This document shows, piece after piece, positions 34,978 to 43,816 of a stretch of 64,000 bases of DNA. A model generated the notes under the pieces. That model was not told the origin of the DNA. It did not search any database and worked only from the letters and a program-made list of their open reading frames with translations. Position 1 is the first letter of the stretch, and the number at the start of each line of letters is the position of its first letter. Made by a program: the position numbers and the translations under genes. The stretch covers positions 62,001-126,000 of the forward strand of contig JAUQZE010000007.1 of the NCBI GenBank assembly GCA_030587365.1, written 5' to 3'. Source of the DNA: Candidatus Freyarchaeota archaeon (GTDB taxonomy: Archaea > Asgardarchaeota > Jordiarchaeia > Jordiarchaeales > Jordiarchaeaceae).

Positions 34978-35649
34978 AAGGCCGTGTACTGATAATTTGT
35001 TTTTATCACATTACGTAAACCGAAATAGAAAATTGTCTGCTCTCTCTATTAAGAGAGAGGAGATCCCAGGCTTTGGGACAAAATTGTTGGTTTCTTTCTT
35101 TAAATCCTTCGCTAGAACGTTGAACTCATTCTAGCTGGGTGAAGCCCGGCAACCTCTATCCCGTCCGCGAAAGCTTCCGGGAATGCCTTCCACAATAACT
35201 ACACTAATCATCAGGTCTTTTTAAGCCTGATTGGGATAAAGCTTTTTTTAAACCGACAAGAGGGGATTTCTCCCTCCAGCAGAAGAACCGCTGCTGCCTC
35301 TTCTGCCTTTAGGCTTTGCCCGAGTTCCCCGGTAAGCTTGTGGGTAGACTTACTCGTCGGGGCCGCGGAGCGCGGAACGCGAAAATAAAATTAGGGAGGG
35401 TAGAATTTATAAGGGGGAGCTGTGTCGCTAAAACTCTAGCTACAAGTCCTTTGAGAAAGAAATGCCGCTAATTTTGCCCCAAAGCCGAGATCCCCTAAAT
35501 ATTTATTTAAAATTACTTGTGAAACATTTAGTTTTCATAAATAATAAGATAAACAAAAACGAAATTTTGAAGCAGAGCAGGAGTATCGTAAAGTTTATTT
35601 ATCTGTGTTATTTTTTGTTTCATATATATCTGTGTAGGAGCTGTCACGT
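34978..35649. other. Intergenic region holding GC-rich structured block
   Basis: 672 bases with no convincing gene. The central part (35039-35400) is far richer in G+C than the AT-rich flanks and packed with inverted repeats; see the next entry. The frame at 35462-35698 lacks a ribosome site and is probably chance. Confidence 0.6.
35039..35400. ncRNA. Candidate structured RNA(s), class unknown
   Basis: Clear stems: 35111-35117 with 35129-35135 (GCTAGAA/TTCTAGC), GCTGGG 35134-35139 with CCCGGC 35145-35150, long-range TATCCC 35157-35162 with GGGATA 35233-35238, ATCAGG 35210-35215 with CCTGAT 35226-35231, GCAGAAGA 35279-35286 with TCTTCTGC 35299-35306, and a two-tier stem CCCCG+GTAAG (35327-35336) with CTTAC..CGGGG (35349-35362). 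T7 at 35243-35249 would end a + strand RNA; TTATAAAT on the minus strand (35405-35412) could start a minus RNA. It does not fit RNase P, SRP or tRNA consensus as I know them. There may be two RNAs. Confidence 0.5.
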
Positions 35650-35991
35650 TTGGTTGGAAAAATATGCCAACCCTCATGCCAATTTTTCCAGTGCTTAAAG
35701 AATTCCATTGAAATGAAAAGAACCAACCGCGGAACAGTACTACTTTGCGCTTTGGGAGGCGACACTTGCATAGGCACTCAATGCATGTACGCAAATTGTA
35801 TCCGGAAAAAATTGAAGTCAGATTTAACATGTGGCCTTGAACCCCCAAAACCCCAAGAACAACTCAGAAAAGTTGAACCCAAACTAGAAATAGAACCAAA
35901 AAGCAAATCAGAAAAGTGGTCTCTGGATCAAGTTCCCATAAAATCAAAAGCTTTGAAAAAGATTAAAAACCTTGACTATGATTTAGACTAG
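35650..35991 (+). CDS. Small cysteine-rich protein, unknown
   Basis: 113 aa from a TTG start, with AGGAG nine bases upstream. N-terminal half has eight cysteines: C-x3-C-x3-C near residues 6-14, then C30, C37, C42, C46 and C60, suggesting zinc or Fe-S binding. C-terminal half is Lys/Glu/Pro-rich and probably unstructured. No family recognised. Confidence 0.5.
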   Translation: MVGKICQPSCQFFQCLKNSIEMKRTNRGTVLLCALGGDTCIGTQCMYANCIRKKLKSDLTCGLEPPKPQEQLRKVEPKLEIEPKSKSEKWSLDQVPIKSKALKKIKNLDYDLD

Positions 35992-36294
35992 CTTCAAAAA
36001 TCCTATTTTTGATTCCTTTATTTTTTTTCTAAACAATTTTAATTCATAATTTTTTATTAAATTGAGCTACTTCTGTTAATTCTCATTTTATTAAACAAAA
36101 TTCGTTTTATACTTTCATCAAGTTATATTTCAAGCATTCTAGATCTTCCTGTTTTTGTTTACTTATTCTTAGTTAATGGGAAATCATCCTTTAACAGCTT
36201 ATTTGCAGGATCTTCTAGACACATAGCCGAAATGCCGCAAACAGTCCCTTTAAAAGTAACATTTAAATACTAAAAGTATCTTTAGTTACTTATT
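35992..36294. other. AT-rich intergenic region at left end of IS607 element
   Basis: 303 bases of AT-rich DNA ending at the transposon. TTTAAATAC at about 36258-36266 is a likely promoter for the recombinase. IS607 elements lack terminal inverted repeats, so the exact left end cannot be seen. Confidence 0.4.
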
Positions 36295-36909
36295 ATGCAA
36301 TTGCTCAACATGAAGAAGGCTTGTGAGAGGCTGGGCGTCCACCCCAACACGCTGAGGAGATGGATAAAGGAAGGCAAAGTCAGAGCCGTCAGGACACCGA
36401 AAGGAAGATTTAGAATACCGGAAGATGAAGTCTCAAGACTAATGGGTGAGATAAGAGGAGCCAAGATTGTGGGGTACGCCAGAGTATCCTCATCCTCACA
36501 GAAGGACGACTTGGAGAGACAGAGGCAGCTCATAAAGGAACACGCTCAAAAGCAGGGACACAGAGAGGTCGAAGTGTTAAGCGACACCGGCTCCGGACTT
36601 AATGAAAAAAGAAGAAGCTACCTTAAGCTCCTGGGAATGGTGGCCGAAAGGAAGGTTTCAACGATCATGGTCGCCTACAAGGACCGGCTTACCAGGTTCG
36701 GGTTTGAAACCCTAGAAAAGTTGTTCTCATCCTTCGGAGCGAAAATAGAGGTCGTAAACCAGGAGGAAGAAAAGACCCCTCAAGAGGAACTAATCCAAGA
36801 CCTGATAACAATCGTATCACACTTCGCCGGAAGACTCTATGGAATGAGGTCCCACAAGTATAACCGGGTGGTGGAGGGAGTGAAACAGCTTGTATCAGGT
36901 TCAGGTTAG
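36295..36909 (+). CDS. tnpA: IS607 serine recombinase TnpA
   Basis: 204 aa. MerR-like HTH at the N-terminus (MKKACERLGVHPNTLRRWIKEGKVRAVRTPKGRFRIPEDEV), then a serine recombinase domain with the nucleophile in VGYARVSSSSQKDDLERQ and the family segments EVLSDTGSGLN and KDRLTRFGFE. IS607 transposase, acting on the ends without strong target sequence. Complete in length. Start at ATG 36295 (an ATG at 36310 is possible). Overlaps tnpB by 20 bases. Confidence 0.92.
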   Translation: MQLLNMKKACERLGVHPNTLRRWIKEGKVRAVRTPKGRFRIPEDEVSRLMGEIRGAKIVGYARVSSSSQKDDLERQRQLIKEHAQKQGHREVEVLSDTGSGLNEKRRSYLKLLGMVAERKVSTIMVAYKDRLTRFGFETLEKLFSSFGAKIEVVNQEEEKTPQEELIQDLITIVSHFAGRLYGMRSHKYNRVVEGVKQLVSGSG

Positions 36910-38173
36910 AGCCTACACCATAAAACACGACAAACGTGAAGAGGTAAGCAGATTCATAAGCGACTACCGCCGACTCCTCCAGATAGCCATAGACCAGATA
37001 TGGAGCCATATAGAATGGAGGAAAAAGCCCAACAGGGGCCCCTACAAGGGACTGGGAAAACGTAGGGACGCCACCAGAATAATACCCTTCATCCCCCAAG
37101 ACGGCGGATTCAAACACCACGAGCTGCGCAGCAGTCTCCTTGAGGGCTGGCCGTACTCCAAACACTACGTGGACAGCGTCATAAAGCAGGCCTACTCCAT
37201 AATGAACTCCTGGAGATGCAACTACGTCAAAGGAAAACGCCGAGCGGAAAAACCAGTTGTGAAAAGAAGATTCGTCCAAATAAAAGAAACCCTCTACACC
37301 CACCATGACGGTGTCATAAGAATAAGCATAAAGCCCCACCAAGAATACGTCAACTTCGACATAAGCCGGGCGTGGTTCCTTAACCGCGCTGAAGGCTCCA
37401 TGGGCGAGCTTATACTCAAAGAAGACTCTTTAACCATCACTTTCCGGAAAAAATTAAGGCTGGAAGCACCCCGCAACAGGATTGCCTGGGACTCAAACGA
37501 AGCCTCACTCGACGCCTTCCACCCGGAGCTGGGATGGGTCCGGGTCGACCTCAAAGAGGCTTATCACATCCACAGAACCTACGAGTTGAAGAGGAAGCGG
37601 CTGCAGAAGAAAGCCTCAAAGAAGCCCAGCCTGAAGGCGAAACTTGAGAAATACTCCGCCAGGGAGAGAAGCAGAACCAAGAACTTAATGCACAAGAAAA
37701 CATCAACGCTAACCCCCTACCCCATTCAGCACTACTTTGAGAGACTGAATAAGCAAGGAATGTTCACACATAACAGGAGCCACAACCGCAAGCTCGCTAA
37801 GTCGGACTGGACACTGTTCCAACGCTTCCTAGCCTACAAGACCGGAAGAACGGGCGGCTCACTCAACCCCTATAACAGCACTCGCCGTTGCTCCAAGTGT
37901 GGAGGAGTAAACGAAGCTCTGAATGGAGCAACCACACTCGAATGCAGATTCTGCGGGTTGAAAATCGATAGGCAGCTTAACGCTGCGGTAAACCTATACC
38001 TTCAGATGGAGGGTCTTTCTCCATCCCCCAAACTCTTCCAAGAGTTGATGAAGGACTGGAGTGGGTTCACCCAGACCGGGGAGAAGGCTTGTGAGAACCT
38101 TGATGAACTCGAGAGAGGTTCGAGGCTGATGAATCCCCAGGAAAACATGATTACATTTAGTCACGTTTTCTAG
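36890..38173 (+). CDS. tnpB: TnpB RNA-guided nuclease (IS607)
   Basis: 427 aa, TTG start inside tnpA. RuvC-like catalytic residues appear present: Asp in IAWDSNEASLD, Glu in HYFERLNKQGM, and Asp in LKIDRQLNAAVNLYLQ. Zinc finger CSKCGG...CRFCG lies between them. The N-terminal half is the RNA-binding WED/REC-like region. Ancestor-type relative of Cas12; promotes element retention by cutting the empty site. The segment between MHKKTS and YFERLN is short and unusual (TLTPYPIQH), so a small deletion cannot be excluded. Confidence 0.88.
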   Translation: MYQVQVRAYTIKHDKREEVSRFISDYRRLLQIAIDQIWSHIEWRKKPNRGPYKGLGKRRDATRIIPFIPQDGGFKHHELRSSLLEGWPYSKHYVDSVIKQAYSIMNSWRCNYVKGKRRAEKPVVKRRFVQIKETLYTHHDGVIRISIKPHQEYVNFDISRAWFLNRAEGSMGELILKEDSLTITFRKKLRLEAPRNRIAWDSNEASLDAFHPELGWVRVDLKEAYHIHRTYELKRKRLQKKASKKPSLKAKLEKYSARERSRTKNLMHKKTSTLTPYPIQHYFERLNKQGMFTHNRSHNRKLAKSDWTLFQRFLAYKTGRTGGSLNPYNSTRRCSKCGGVNEALNGATTLECRFCGLKIDRQLNAAVNLYLQMEGLSPSPKLFQELMKDWSGFTQTGEKACENLDELERGSRLMNPQENMITFSHVF

Positions 38174-38223
38174 AACCAGCAAACAATACCAATACTAATT
38201 TAGAAGAGGTATTTGTGGTTTCC

Positions 38224-39162
38224 TTATATTTGATAGTTTAGAAATGTGTCTAGGCGCGATTTGGTTCTTTTATATTCTGTTGTTTGATTGCTCAAAAGAT
38301 GGTTTTTTATTTTTTTGGTTTCATTAATTCTTTCTTCTATACTGTCTTTTTCGTTTTTTGATTCGCAAATTATGGTGAGCTTTTCCAAAAAATTTTGTTC
38401 TTTTAAAAAAGATAGAATAAATCTCCATGGAAATTGATTTTGTTTAGCGTCAAGAGTTGTATGAGCTTTCTCACCTCTTCTTGTGGAAATAATTCCTGAG
38501 ATATGTATGGGTACCCTATATTTTTTGAGGTCTATGTTATTTTCTATTAATTCTAGTCTGCGTAGCAATCCTGCTTCGGTTGTTACCATTCCTCCTCTGG
38601 CAAAGTCGTGGGCGATATCCCAGCAAATTAAACACCCGCTTTCACCAGCCACTCTAATGAGTGTGTCAAAATCCGCAAATGATTTAACCTTCCCCGCAAC
38701 CTCTGGCGCCAACATAGTTCTGAATCCCCTATCCTCTCTAGCTTTCATAATTTCGTTTAGTAGATTCTTAACCCTTTTTTCGCCATCTCTGGTTTTCATT
38801 GAGCCGCAGTGAAATGTGATGTGAGTAGCTCCTAGTATATCGCCGAGTTTTAGATTAATACTAAAGTGTGCCTTAGTGTTTTTTATACGCTGGGGATTAG
38901 CAGTGGTTAAACTTATGACATATGGGGCGTGTGCGCTTACTTGCAAACCGCGGAGCTTTTCTGAAACTATTTCTGTTTGCTCCACGGAGGGGTATAGGGG
39001 AGCAGAGCTGCCCTTAGGGGCGTAAAGTACGTTGCCTAAGAAGAGTATTTCAAGAGCGTTAAATCCATTTTCGTGAAATTTGTTTACTATATCCGAAACT
39101 TTTTCGGCCCCCGTATATACAGACAAATGAAATGCAGGAAAACCCAAAAACAATTTTCTCAC
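38224..39162 (-). CDS. Endonuclease IV-like TIM-barrel protein
   Basis: 312 aa of the AP-endonuclease-2/xylose-isomerase-like fold. Candidate metal ligands follow the Nfo order: VSAHAPYVISL, THITFHCG, LAPEVAGK, WDIAHDFARG, VPIHISGI, KAHTTL and ICESKNEK. It may cut abasic DNA, or be one of the related sugar-phosphate isomerases. GTG start. Its stop lies about 50 bases past the IS607 element, so the insertion sits just beyond the gene. Confidence 0.8.
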   Translation of the reverse strand: MRKLFLGFPAFHLSVYTGAEKVSDIVNKFHENGFNALEILFLGNVLYAPKGSSAPLYPSVEQTEIVSEKLRGLQVSAHAPYVISLTTANPQRIKNTKAHFSINLKLGDILGATHITFHCGSMKTRDGEKRVKNLLNEIMKAREDRGFRTMLAPEVAGKVKSFADFDTLIRVAGESGCLICWDIAHDFARGGMVTTEAGLLRRLELIENNIDLKKYRVPIHISGIISTRRGEKAHTTLDAKQNQFPWRFILSFLKEQNFLEKLTIICESKNEKDSIEERINETKKIKNHLLSNQTTEYKRTKSRLDTFLNYQI

Positions 39163-39406
39163 CAGATTAGGGTGGGAATAACTAAGAAGAGAAGAAACTA
39201 TTATTCTTTTTTAATATTCAAAAAGCGGATTGTATATCTTCTTTTTTTATTAATTATGCAAATATTATGTTTTTGAATAGGTTTATATGTTAGTTTACAC
39301 AAATAGTCCATAAAATTTAATGTATTTATATTCACTGAAGTGTAGTTAACTACACTAAACTATAGGAGAAGAGGGAGCGCAAGCAGAAAAACCGAGGAAT
39401 AGAAAA

Positions 39407-40408
39407 GTGAAAATAAAAGTAAAAACTCCCAGCAGATTACACTTCACACTAATAGATCTAAATGGCTCACTCGGAAGAATAGACGGGGGAATAGGAGTAA
39501 CACTCAACTATCCTAATGTAATAATCGAAGCCGAGAACGCAGACAACATAGTAGTTGTGGGAGAAAAAAGAGAGTTAGCAGAGTCGATTGCTAGAAAAGC
39601 CATCGACAAAATTTCGCCCGGAAGCGGTATAAAAATAAGAGTTGAGTCCACAATACCGGAACATGTTGGTTTAGGATCAAAAACACAACTCTCATTAGCA
39701 ATTGCAACAGCCATTAATAGAATTAGTGGAAGCGACTTTTCGGTCAGAGAATTGGTTAGAATCGTTAACCGGGCAGGCACTTCCGGCATAGGTGTTGCCG
39801 CTTTTGAACGGGGAGGTTTCATACTGGATAGTGGACACACGTTTGGGCCGGGAAAACAGAAAGAGAGGTTTTCACCCTCATCGGCATCGCTCGCTCCACC
39901 CGCACCTTTAATAATGAGACAGGATGTTCCCGAAGATTGGTTCTTTGTAATCGGGATACCTAACGTAGATAAGGGGGCACATGGAGCGAGAGAGGTAGAA
40001 ATTTTTGAAAAATTTTGCCCTGTCCCATTAAGGGAAGTCGAAAAACTTAGTCATTTAATACTGATGAAAACCCTGCCCGCACTAATGGAAAAAGACATTA
40101 AAACATTTGGAAATAGTCTTTATGAAATGCAAAAAATTGGGTTTAAAAAAGTCGAAGTTGCATTACAAGACCCTGTAATAAAAAAGTTAATGAATTTCAT
40201 GATGGCGAAAGGAGCCTACGGTTCAGGTGTAAGTTCATTTGGACCCGCCGTTTATGGATTGGTAAGTGGAATAGAAGTCGCTGAAAAATTATCCCTAGAA
40301 ACTGATTCGTTCCTCAAAAAACATACTGGAGGAGGGGTCTTCGTTTCGGGAGTTAACAACAACGGCGCGGAAGTAAAAGAAGCCAATTTACTTCTGGCGA
40401 GCAATTAG
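39407..40408 (+). CDS. Beta-ribofuranosylaminobenzene 5'-phosphate synthase
   Basis: 333 aa, GHMP-kinase-like fold (TPSRLHFTLIDLNG, GGIGVTLNYP, PEHVGLGSKTQLSLAIATAINRI, GTSGIGVAAFERGGFILDSGH). Condenses 4-hydroxybenzoate or 4-aminobenzoate with PRPP at the start of methanopterin synthesis. First gene of a five-gene cluster for tetrahydromethanopterin. GTG start with AGAAAA upstream; no strong ribosome site. Confidence 0.9.
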   Translation: MKIKVKTPSRLHFTLIDLNGSLGRIDGGIGVTLNYPNVIIEAENADNIVVVGEKRELAESIARKAIDKISPGSGIKIRVESTIPEHVGLGSKTQLSLAIATAINRISGSDFSVRELVRIVNRAGTSGIGVAAFERGGFILDSGHTFGPGKQKERFSPSSASLAPPAPLIMRQDVPEDWFFVIGIPNVDKGAHGAREVEIFEKFCPVPLREVEKLSHLILMKTLPALMEKDIKTFGNSLYEMQKIGFKKVEVALQDPVIKKLMNFMMAKGAYGSGVSSFGPAVYGLVSGIEVAEKLSLETDSFLKKHTGGGVFVSGVNNNGAEVKEANLLLASN

Positions 40409-40453
40409 CCTTTATTCAATTTTAAACATGTTTTCCTCCCTAGAGGGTCACTG

Positions 40454-41536
40454 ATGGTTAGAGTCTGCGGTATCGATCCGGGGACTGGATCTTGGGATTT
40501 TATAGGATTAGAGAACGGAAAAGTGGTTCTGGATACCTCAATTCCCACAAAGAATATTGTTTCAAACCCGTCGCTGGTAATCGACGTGATAAAGTCAATG
40601 GGCGATCTGGACTTGGTAGTCGCTCCAAGCGGGTATGGTTTGCCGCTCACTAGAATCGATGAACTTGATGAAAAAAAATCTTTTCTTCTCACATTAAAGA
40701 GGGAAGAGGATAGGAAGCTAATCGGGCTGAGTGAAGTAATTAAACTACTTATCAATGAAAAAATAAAGGGTTACTTCATTCCGGGAGTTAAACATTTACC
40801 TACTGTTCCCAAATTCAGAAAAGTTGGTAAAATAGATATGGGAACATCAGACAAACTCTGCAGCGTTGCACTTGCACTCTATGAGGAATCGAGAAGGCTG
40901 CAAAAAGAGTATGGTGAAATATCATTTATTCTTGTGGAGATGGGAAGCGGTTTTACAGCCGTTATGGGCGTAAAGGATGGGCAAATAGTAGATGCGGTGG
41001 GTGGAGCGGAGGGAGGTATTGGCTTTTTAGCCTGTGGGGGTTTGGACGCCGAAGTAGCCTACTTGCTAGGTAAGTTCAACAAAGATTTAATCTACACTGG
41101 TGGAGCTACGTACATCGCTGGCTACGATGGATTAAGCCCCGAGGAATTCGAGATCATGGCTGCAAGAGGAGATGAGAGGTTTAAGCTAGCCTGGGAAGCT
41201 CTTCTAGAAAGCACGGTTAAGGATGTCGCAGCTATTAGTGTGTCCGTTGGAGGTACTCCCCAAATACTTCTATCAGGCAAGCTCTCAAGAATTGTCAGAA
41301 TCCAAAAAGAACTCAAGACAAGGTTATCGTCCTTCGCAGATGTCAGAGGGGTTGAGGGATTCGCTCAAATCGCAAAAGAAGCGGCGCAGGGAGCGGCTTT
41401 AATTGCTGACGGATTGGCGGGAGGCAGTAACAAAAACTTGGTTGATTCTCTGAAAATCAGAGAGGCAACGGGCACTGTTCTTGACTACATTTATTTTAAA
41501 GAGATTGAAGAACTGAGGGAAAGACTTGAGGTATAA
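40454..41536 (+). CDS. DUF1464 family (ASKHA-fold kinase-like)
   Basis: 360 aa. ASKHA-type ATPase fold: phosphate-1 loop VCGIDPGTGSWDFIGL, ILVEMGSGFTAVMGVKDG, GAEGGIGFLACGG, and SVGGTPQILLSGKLS. COG2441/DUF1464, sometimes called predicted butyrate kinase without proof. Here it is 45 bases after the RFAP synthase and overlaps the next gene, so a step in methanopterin synthesis is more likely than butyrate metabolism (inference from position). Confidence 0.82.
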   Translation: MVRVCGIDPGTGSWDFIGLENGKVVLDTSIPTKNIVSNPSLVIDVIKSMGDLDLVVAPSGYGLPLTRIDELDEKKSFLLTLKREEDRKLIGLSEVIKLLINEKIKGYFIPGVKHLPTVPKFRKVGKIDMGTSDKLCSVALALYEESRRLQKEYGEISFILVEMGSGFTAVMGVKDGQIVDAVGGAEGGIGFLACGGLDAEVAYLLGKFNKDLIYTGGATYIAGYDGLSPEEFEIMAARGDERFKLAWEALLESTVKDVAAISVSVGGTPQILLSGKLSRIVRIQKELKTRLSSFADVRGVEGFAQIAKEAAQGAALIADGLAGGSNKNLVDSLKIREATGTVLDYIYFKEIEELRERLEV

Positions 41537-42257
41537 CGTAGCATGGTGTATCACAGGAGCGGGCCATTTTCTCTTGGAGAGCTTTGAGGTCTTCCTTAAG
41601 TTGGTTAAAAATAGGGATGTAAAGGTTACTACACTTTTGTCAGGCGCCGGTGAAGAGGTAGTATGCGTTTATGGAGTTCTTGACAAGCTTAACCAAATTT
41701 CTCCGGGAGGCTATTATCAGGAAATAATTTTGGAGAGGGAACAGGGGAAAGGATTCCCCAAAGCTGGTAGGCTTGCGAGAGGTACTTATACAGCTCTGGT
41801 GATTTCTCCGACAACAGCTAACACTGTTGCAAAGATGGTGTGTGGAATAGCAGATACATTGGTAACCTCTGCATTTGCTCAAGCACAAAAGGGGAATGTA
41901 CCCGCCTATATTGTACCTACAGATTATAAAGAGGGAACAGTTGTAACCAAGCTACCAACTGTGATAGACTACGATGTTTGTATAGGATGTGATACTTGCC
42001 CGCCGCTCAAGAAGTGTCCCAGCGATGCGATAAAGATGGTCGAAAAACCCACTATTGATTTAACCCTTTGTCGAGGTTGCAAAACTTGCATAGACTTATG
42101 TACGTATGGAGCTATTAGCTTTGGAAAAGAAATAGAAACCAGAGTACGTAAAATAGATGAGGATAACGTTCATAAACTATCACTTTTTGAGGGAGTGACG
42201 ATTCTAAAGTATCCCTATGAAATTTATGACGCTGTTTCATCTCTGGATGTGAGTTAA
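41526..42257 (+). CDS. Archaeal flavoprotein with ferredoxin domain (dihydromethanopterin reductase-like)
   Basis: 243 aa. N-terminal flavodoxin/UbiX-like flavoprotein domain (AWCITGAGHFLLESFEVF; LVISPTTANTVAKMVCGIADTL) fused to a C-terminal two-cluster region (CIGCDTCPPLKKCPSDAI and CRGCKTCIDLC). This layout matches archaeal dihydromethanopterin reductase (acceptor type), which reduces H2MPT to H4MPT. TTG start overlapping the previous stop by 11 bases. Confidence 0.8.
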   Translation: MRYNVAWCITGAGHFLLESFEVFLKLVKNRDVKVTTLLSGAGEEVVCVYGVLDKLNQISPGGYYQEIILEREQGKGFPKAGRLARGTYTALVISPTTANTVAKMVCGIADTLVTSAFAQAQKGNVPAYIVPTDYKEGTVVTKLPTVIDYDVCIGCDTCPPLKKCPSDAIKMVEKPTIDLTLCRGCKTCIDLCTYGAISFGKEIETRVRKIDEDNVHKLSLFEGVTILKYPYEIYDAVSSLDVS

Positions 42258-43814
42258 TTGAAGGTTTTATTGGTTACTGGGAGGCTGGCTAGGGAATCTG
42301 TAGAGAAGGCTGCGTCGCAAAGCGGCATAGATGTTGATGTGATCGAGCTGCCGGTTTCCGTGGCAGCGTTTCTATCTCCAGAAATGATCGCCGAACAATT
42401 AAAGAGTAGAGTATGCAAAGATTATGATTTTATAATTGTTCCCGGACTTGTGAAAGGAGACACCAGTATAGTTGAGGACGAAATGAAAATTCCAACTTTT
42501 AAGGGTCCAAAATACGCCTCCGATATTCCCATGATCTTAAACAATCTAGAAGTTCCCCTATCAAAGCTCTACCCTGCAGATTACATTTTCAAAAAAAGCG
42601 GTGTGGAGGAGTACAAAAGGATAGTTTCACAATTAGAAAAGAATACTATAGAAAGCTCCAGAAATTTCAAATTAGGAAAGGAAGTAAAACCCGTTTATAT
42701 GGGTCTGGATTTCCCCCCTAGAATTTTGGCTGAAATAGTTGACGCGCCCAAGTTAACTTTGGAAAAAGTGTTTTCAATTGCCGAATACTACAAAAATTCG
42801 GGAGCAAGCATGATCGATATAGGTGCAATTACGGGCGAAGATAATTCGAGTAGAATCCGAGAAATAGTTCCCACGATTAAGGAAAAATGTTCATTACCAG
42901 TAAGTATTGATTCTCTGCTTCCATCTGAGATTGAGGCGGGAGTTGAGGCGGGGGCGGATCTTGTTTTAAGCTTGGACCATGGGAATATAAAGGAGTTGAA
43001 GTCTTTACCAAAGGACGTAGGTATAGTTTTGCTTCCAACTAATGTAAGGGAGGGACACCTACCAAACACAGCTAATGAAAGAGTTGAAAGTTTGTTGAGT
43101 TTGTACAAAAATGCTGAAAGATTTGGATTTAAAAAGATAATCGTAGATCCACTTCTGGAATCTCCTATTAATCCAGGAATAGCGAAATCTTTGGAGTCCT
43201 ATATTTTGTTCAGGAAAAGTAATCAGTCTGTACCCATGATGTTTGGAGTGGGAAATGTTACAGAATTTATGGACATTGATAGTGTAGGAGTTAATGGTCT
43301 TCTCGCTTGCTTAGGAATAGAGCTTGGAGCATCCCTTCTTCTAACTACGGAGCACAGTGTTAAAACAAGGCACAGCGTATACGAGCTTGAGAAGACAGTG
43401 ATGATGGCCTTTCTAGCCTCAAAGAAGGATAAACCCTTAAAGGATTTGGGTTTGAATTTGCTCAAATCAAAGAGTAAAACAGAGTACGAAGAACCCAGTA
43501 TTGAAAAAGTTGAGGTAATAGAAACAGGTACTCCTGACGCGTCCTATACTCCAGATCCCGAGGGGTATTTCAAAATATGGGTTAACCATAAAGAGGGAAA
43601 ATTATACGTATCGTTTAGCAGCTCCAATTCAGATAGAGAGCTGGTGCTTAGGGGTGTTTCTGCAGAGGCCCTAGGAAAGAAAATTATTTCATTGGGCCTA
43701 ATTAGTAGGCTGGATCACGCTCTTTATCTTGGGAGAGAGTTAAGTAAGGCTGAAACGTGTTTACAATTGGGCAAAAGCTATGCTCAAGATATGGACATTT
43801 TTGGTGAGGATTAG
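42258..43814 (+). CDS. Dihydropteroate synthase-like protein
   Basis: 518 aa. N-terminal ~150-residue domain, then a TIM barrel with DHPS-like motifs (GASMIDIGAITGED, LPVSIDSLLPSEIEAGVEAGADLVLSLD, MMFGVGNVTEF) and a ~100-residue C-terminal domain. It fits the archaeal DHPS-related family that joins RFAP-derived units to the pterin in methanopterin synthesis. TTG start immediately after the previous stop. Confidence 0.87.
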   Translation: MKVLLVTGRLARESVEKAASQSGIDVDVIELPVSVAAFLSPEMIAEQLKSRVCKDYDFIIVPGLVKGDTSIVEDEMKIPTFKGPKYASDIPMILNNLEVPLSKLYPADYIFKKSGVEEYKRIVSQLEKNTIESSRNFKLGKEVKPVYMGLDFPPRILAEIVDAPKLTLEKVFSIAEYYKNSGASMIDIGAITGEDNSSRIREIVPTIKEKCSLPVSIDSLLPSEIEAGVEAGADLVLSLDHGNIKELKSLPKDVGIVLLPTNVREGHLPNTANERVESLLSLYKNAERFGFKKIIVDPLLESPINPGIAKSLESYILFRKSNQSVPMMFGVGNVTEFMDIDSVGVNGLLACLGIELGASLLLTTEHSVKTRHSVYELEKTVMMAFLASKKDKPLKDLGLNLLKSKSKTEYEEPSIEKVEVIETGTPDASYTPDPEGYFKIWVNHKEGKLYVSFSSSNSDRELVLRGVSAEALGKKIISLGLISRLDHALYLGRELSKAETCLQLGKSYAQDMDIFGED

Positions 43815-43816
43815 AC

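Larger units (their letters stand above)
36250..38180 (+). mobile_element. Complete IS607-family insertion sequence
   Basis: A serine recombinase (tnpA) and tnpB in overlapping tandem order, the hallmark of IS607. The block is markedly richer in G+C than the AT-rich DNA on both sides, which suggests recent arrival. Ends are approximate. The last coding part of tnpB (about 38020-38150) has complementary segments and the typical RLMNPQE tail, so an omega RNA overlapping the 3' end is likely. Confidence 0.85.

Noticed and set aside
35134..35156. Resemblance to the S-box (SAM-I) riboswitch core: TGAAGCCCGGCAACC
   Set aside because: Only this short string matches. The upstream kink-turn segment and the remaining S-box helices are absent, and no methionine gene follows.
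40454..41536. Annotation as butyrate kinase
   Set aside because: The name in DUF1464/COG2441 is a prediction without biochemical support, and the gene lies within a methanopterin cluster.
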